Source: Flavobacterium alkalisoli
Lineage (GTDB): Bacteria > Bacteroidota > Bacteroidia > Flavobacteriales > Flavobacteriaceae
DNA length: 64,000 bases
Direction: 5' to 3'
NCBI RefSeq assembly: GCF_008000935.1
Contig: NZ_CP042831.1
Coordinates: forward strand, 2,108,001 to 2,172,000
Part shown: positions 63,989 through 64,000 of the stretch, in pieces
Position numbering within the stretch: the stretch's first letter is position 1
How the letters are laid out: each line of letters starts with the position of its first letter
The notes under the pieces: model-generated
What the model was told of the DNA's origin: nothing
The model's database searches: none
What the model saw: the letters and a program-made list of their open reading frames with translations, nothing else
Position numbers and translations under genes: made by a program

Positions 63989-64000
63989 TTTATAATTATT

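Overview
The window reads as chromosome of a flavobacterium-like member of the Bacteroidota. The signs are low overall GC, three loci of giant surface proteins with type IX secretion (T9SS) type B C-terminal signals, each beside PorP/SprF-type outer-membrane proteins, a SusC/SusD utilisation locus, an ECF-sigma/FecR/TonB-receptor unit, and TAnnTTTG-type promoter boxes. No intact tRNA or rRNA gene was seen.

Region 1 (1-26.8 kb) holds three T9SS surface-protein modules. Module A on the plus strand has a choice-of-anchor L adhesin (5' end outside the window), a PorP/SprF protein and a PorE-like OmpA protein broken by one frameshift. Module B on the minus strand has a 2537-residue PKD/SprB-repeat adhesin and its PorP partner. 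Module C on the minus strand has a 2275-residue adhesin with 17 tandem 88-residue repeats, a PorP protein and an intact PorE-like OmpA protein. An uncharacterised 597-residue protein sits between B and C.

Region 2 (27.3-30.2 kb) encodes an overlapping PAS histidine kinase and a response regulator with a Crp/Fnr-type output. Two Fnr-like palindromes 22 bp apart lie in front of adhesin C, and a third lies in front of adhesin B. A frameshifted N-terminal stump of another surface protein follows.

Region 3 (30.4-46.9 kb) looks like an alpha-mannan utilisation locus: GntR/UTRA regulator, a ROK sugar kinase fused to a class I mannose-6-phosphate isomerase, SusC, SusD, SusE-like lipoprotein, GH76, GH92, an MFS transporter and a convergent GH31. 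Together they would bind and cut mannan at the surface, trim it in the periplasm, import mannose and convert it to fructose-6-phosphate. A separate minus-strand set at 59.9-64.0 kb (GH130, MFS, unknown lipoprotein) also points to mannoside use.

Region 4 (47.4-59.9 kb) is accessory. It has a truncated propeller protein, two related lipoproteins, sigma/FecR/TonB receptor, a Crp-like regulator and a DinB protein. It then has two broken Rhs-type toxin tails, each followed at once by a likely immunity gene: a lambda-endolysin-like toxin carrying an EF-hand loop with a lipoprotein partner, and a ParB-like-fold toxin with a cytoplasmic partner. A histidine-kinase fragment and an IS6-family element complete it.

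Hairpin terminators followed by degraded tRNA/tmRNA 3'-end-like sequence recur at about 16.8, 30.15, 57.3 kb and possibly 47.2 kb, all in one orientation. They may mark old integration boundaries.
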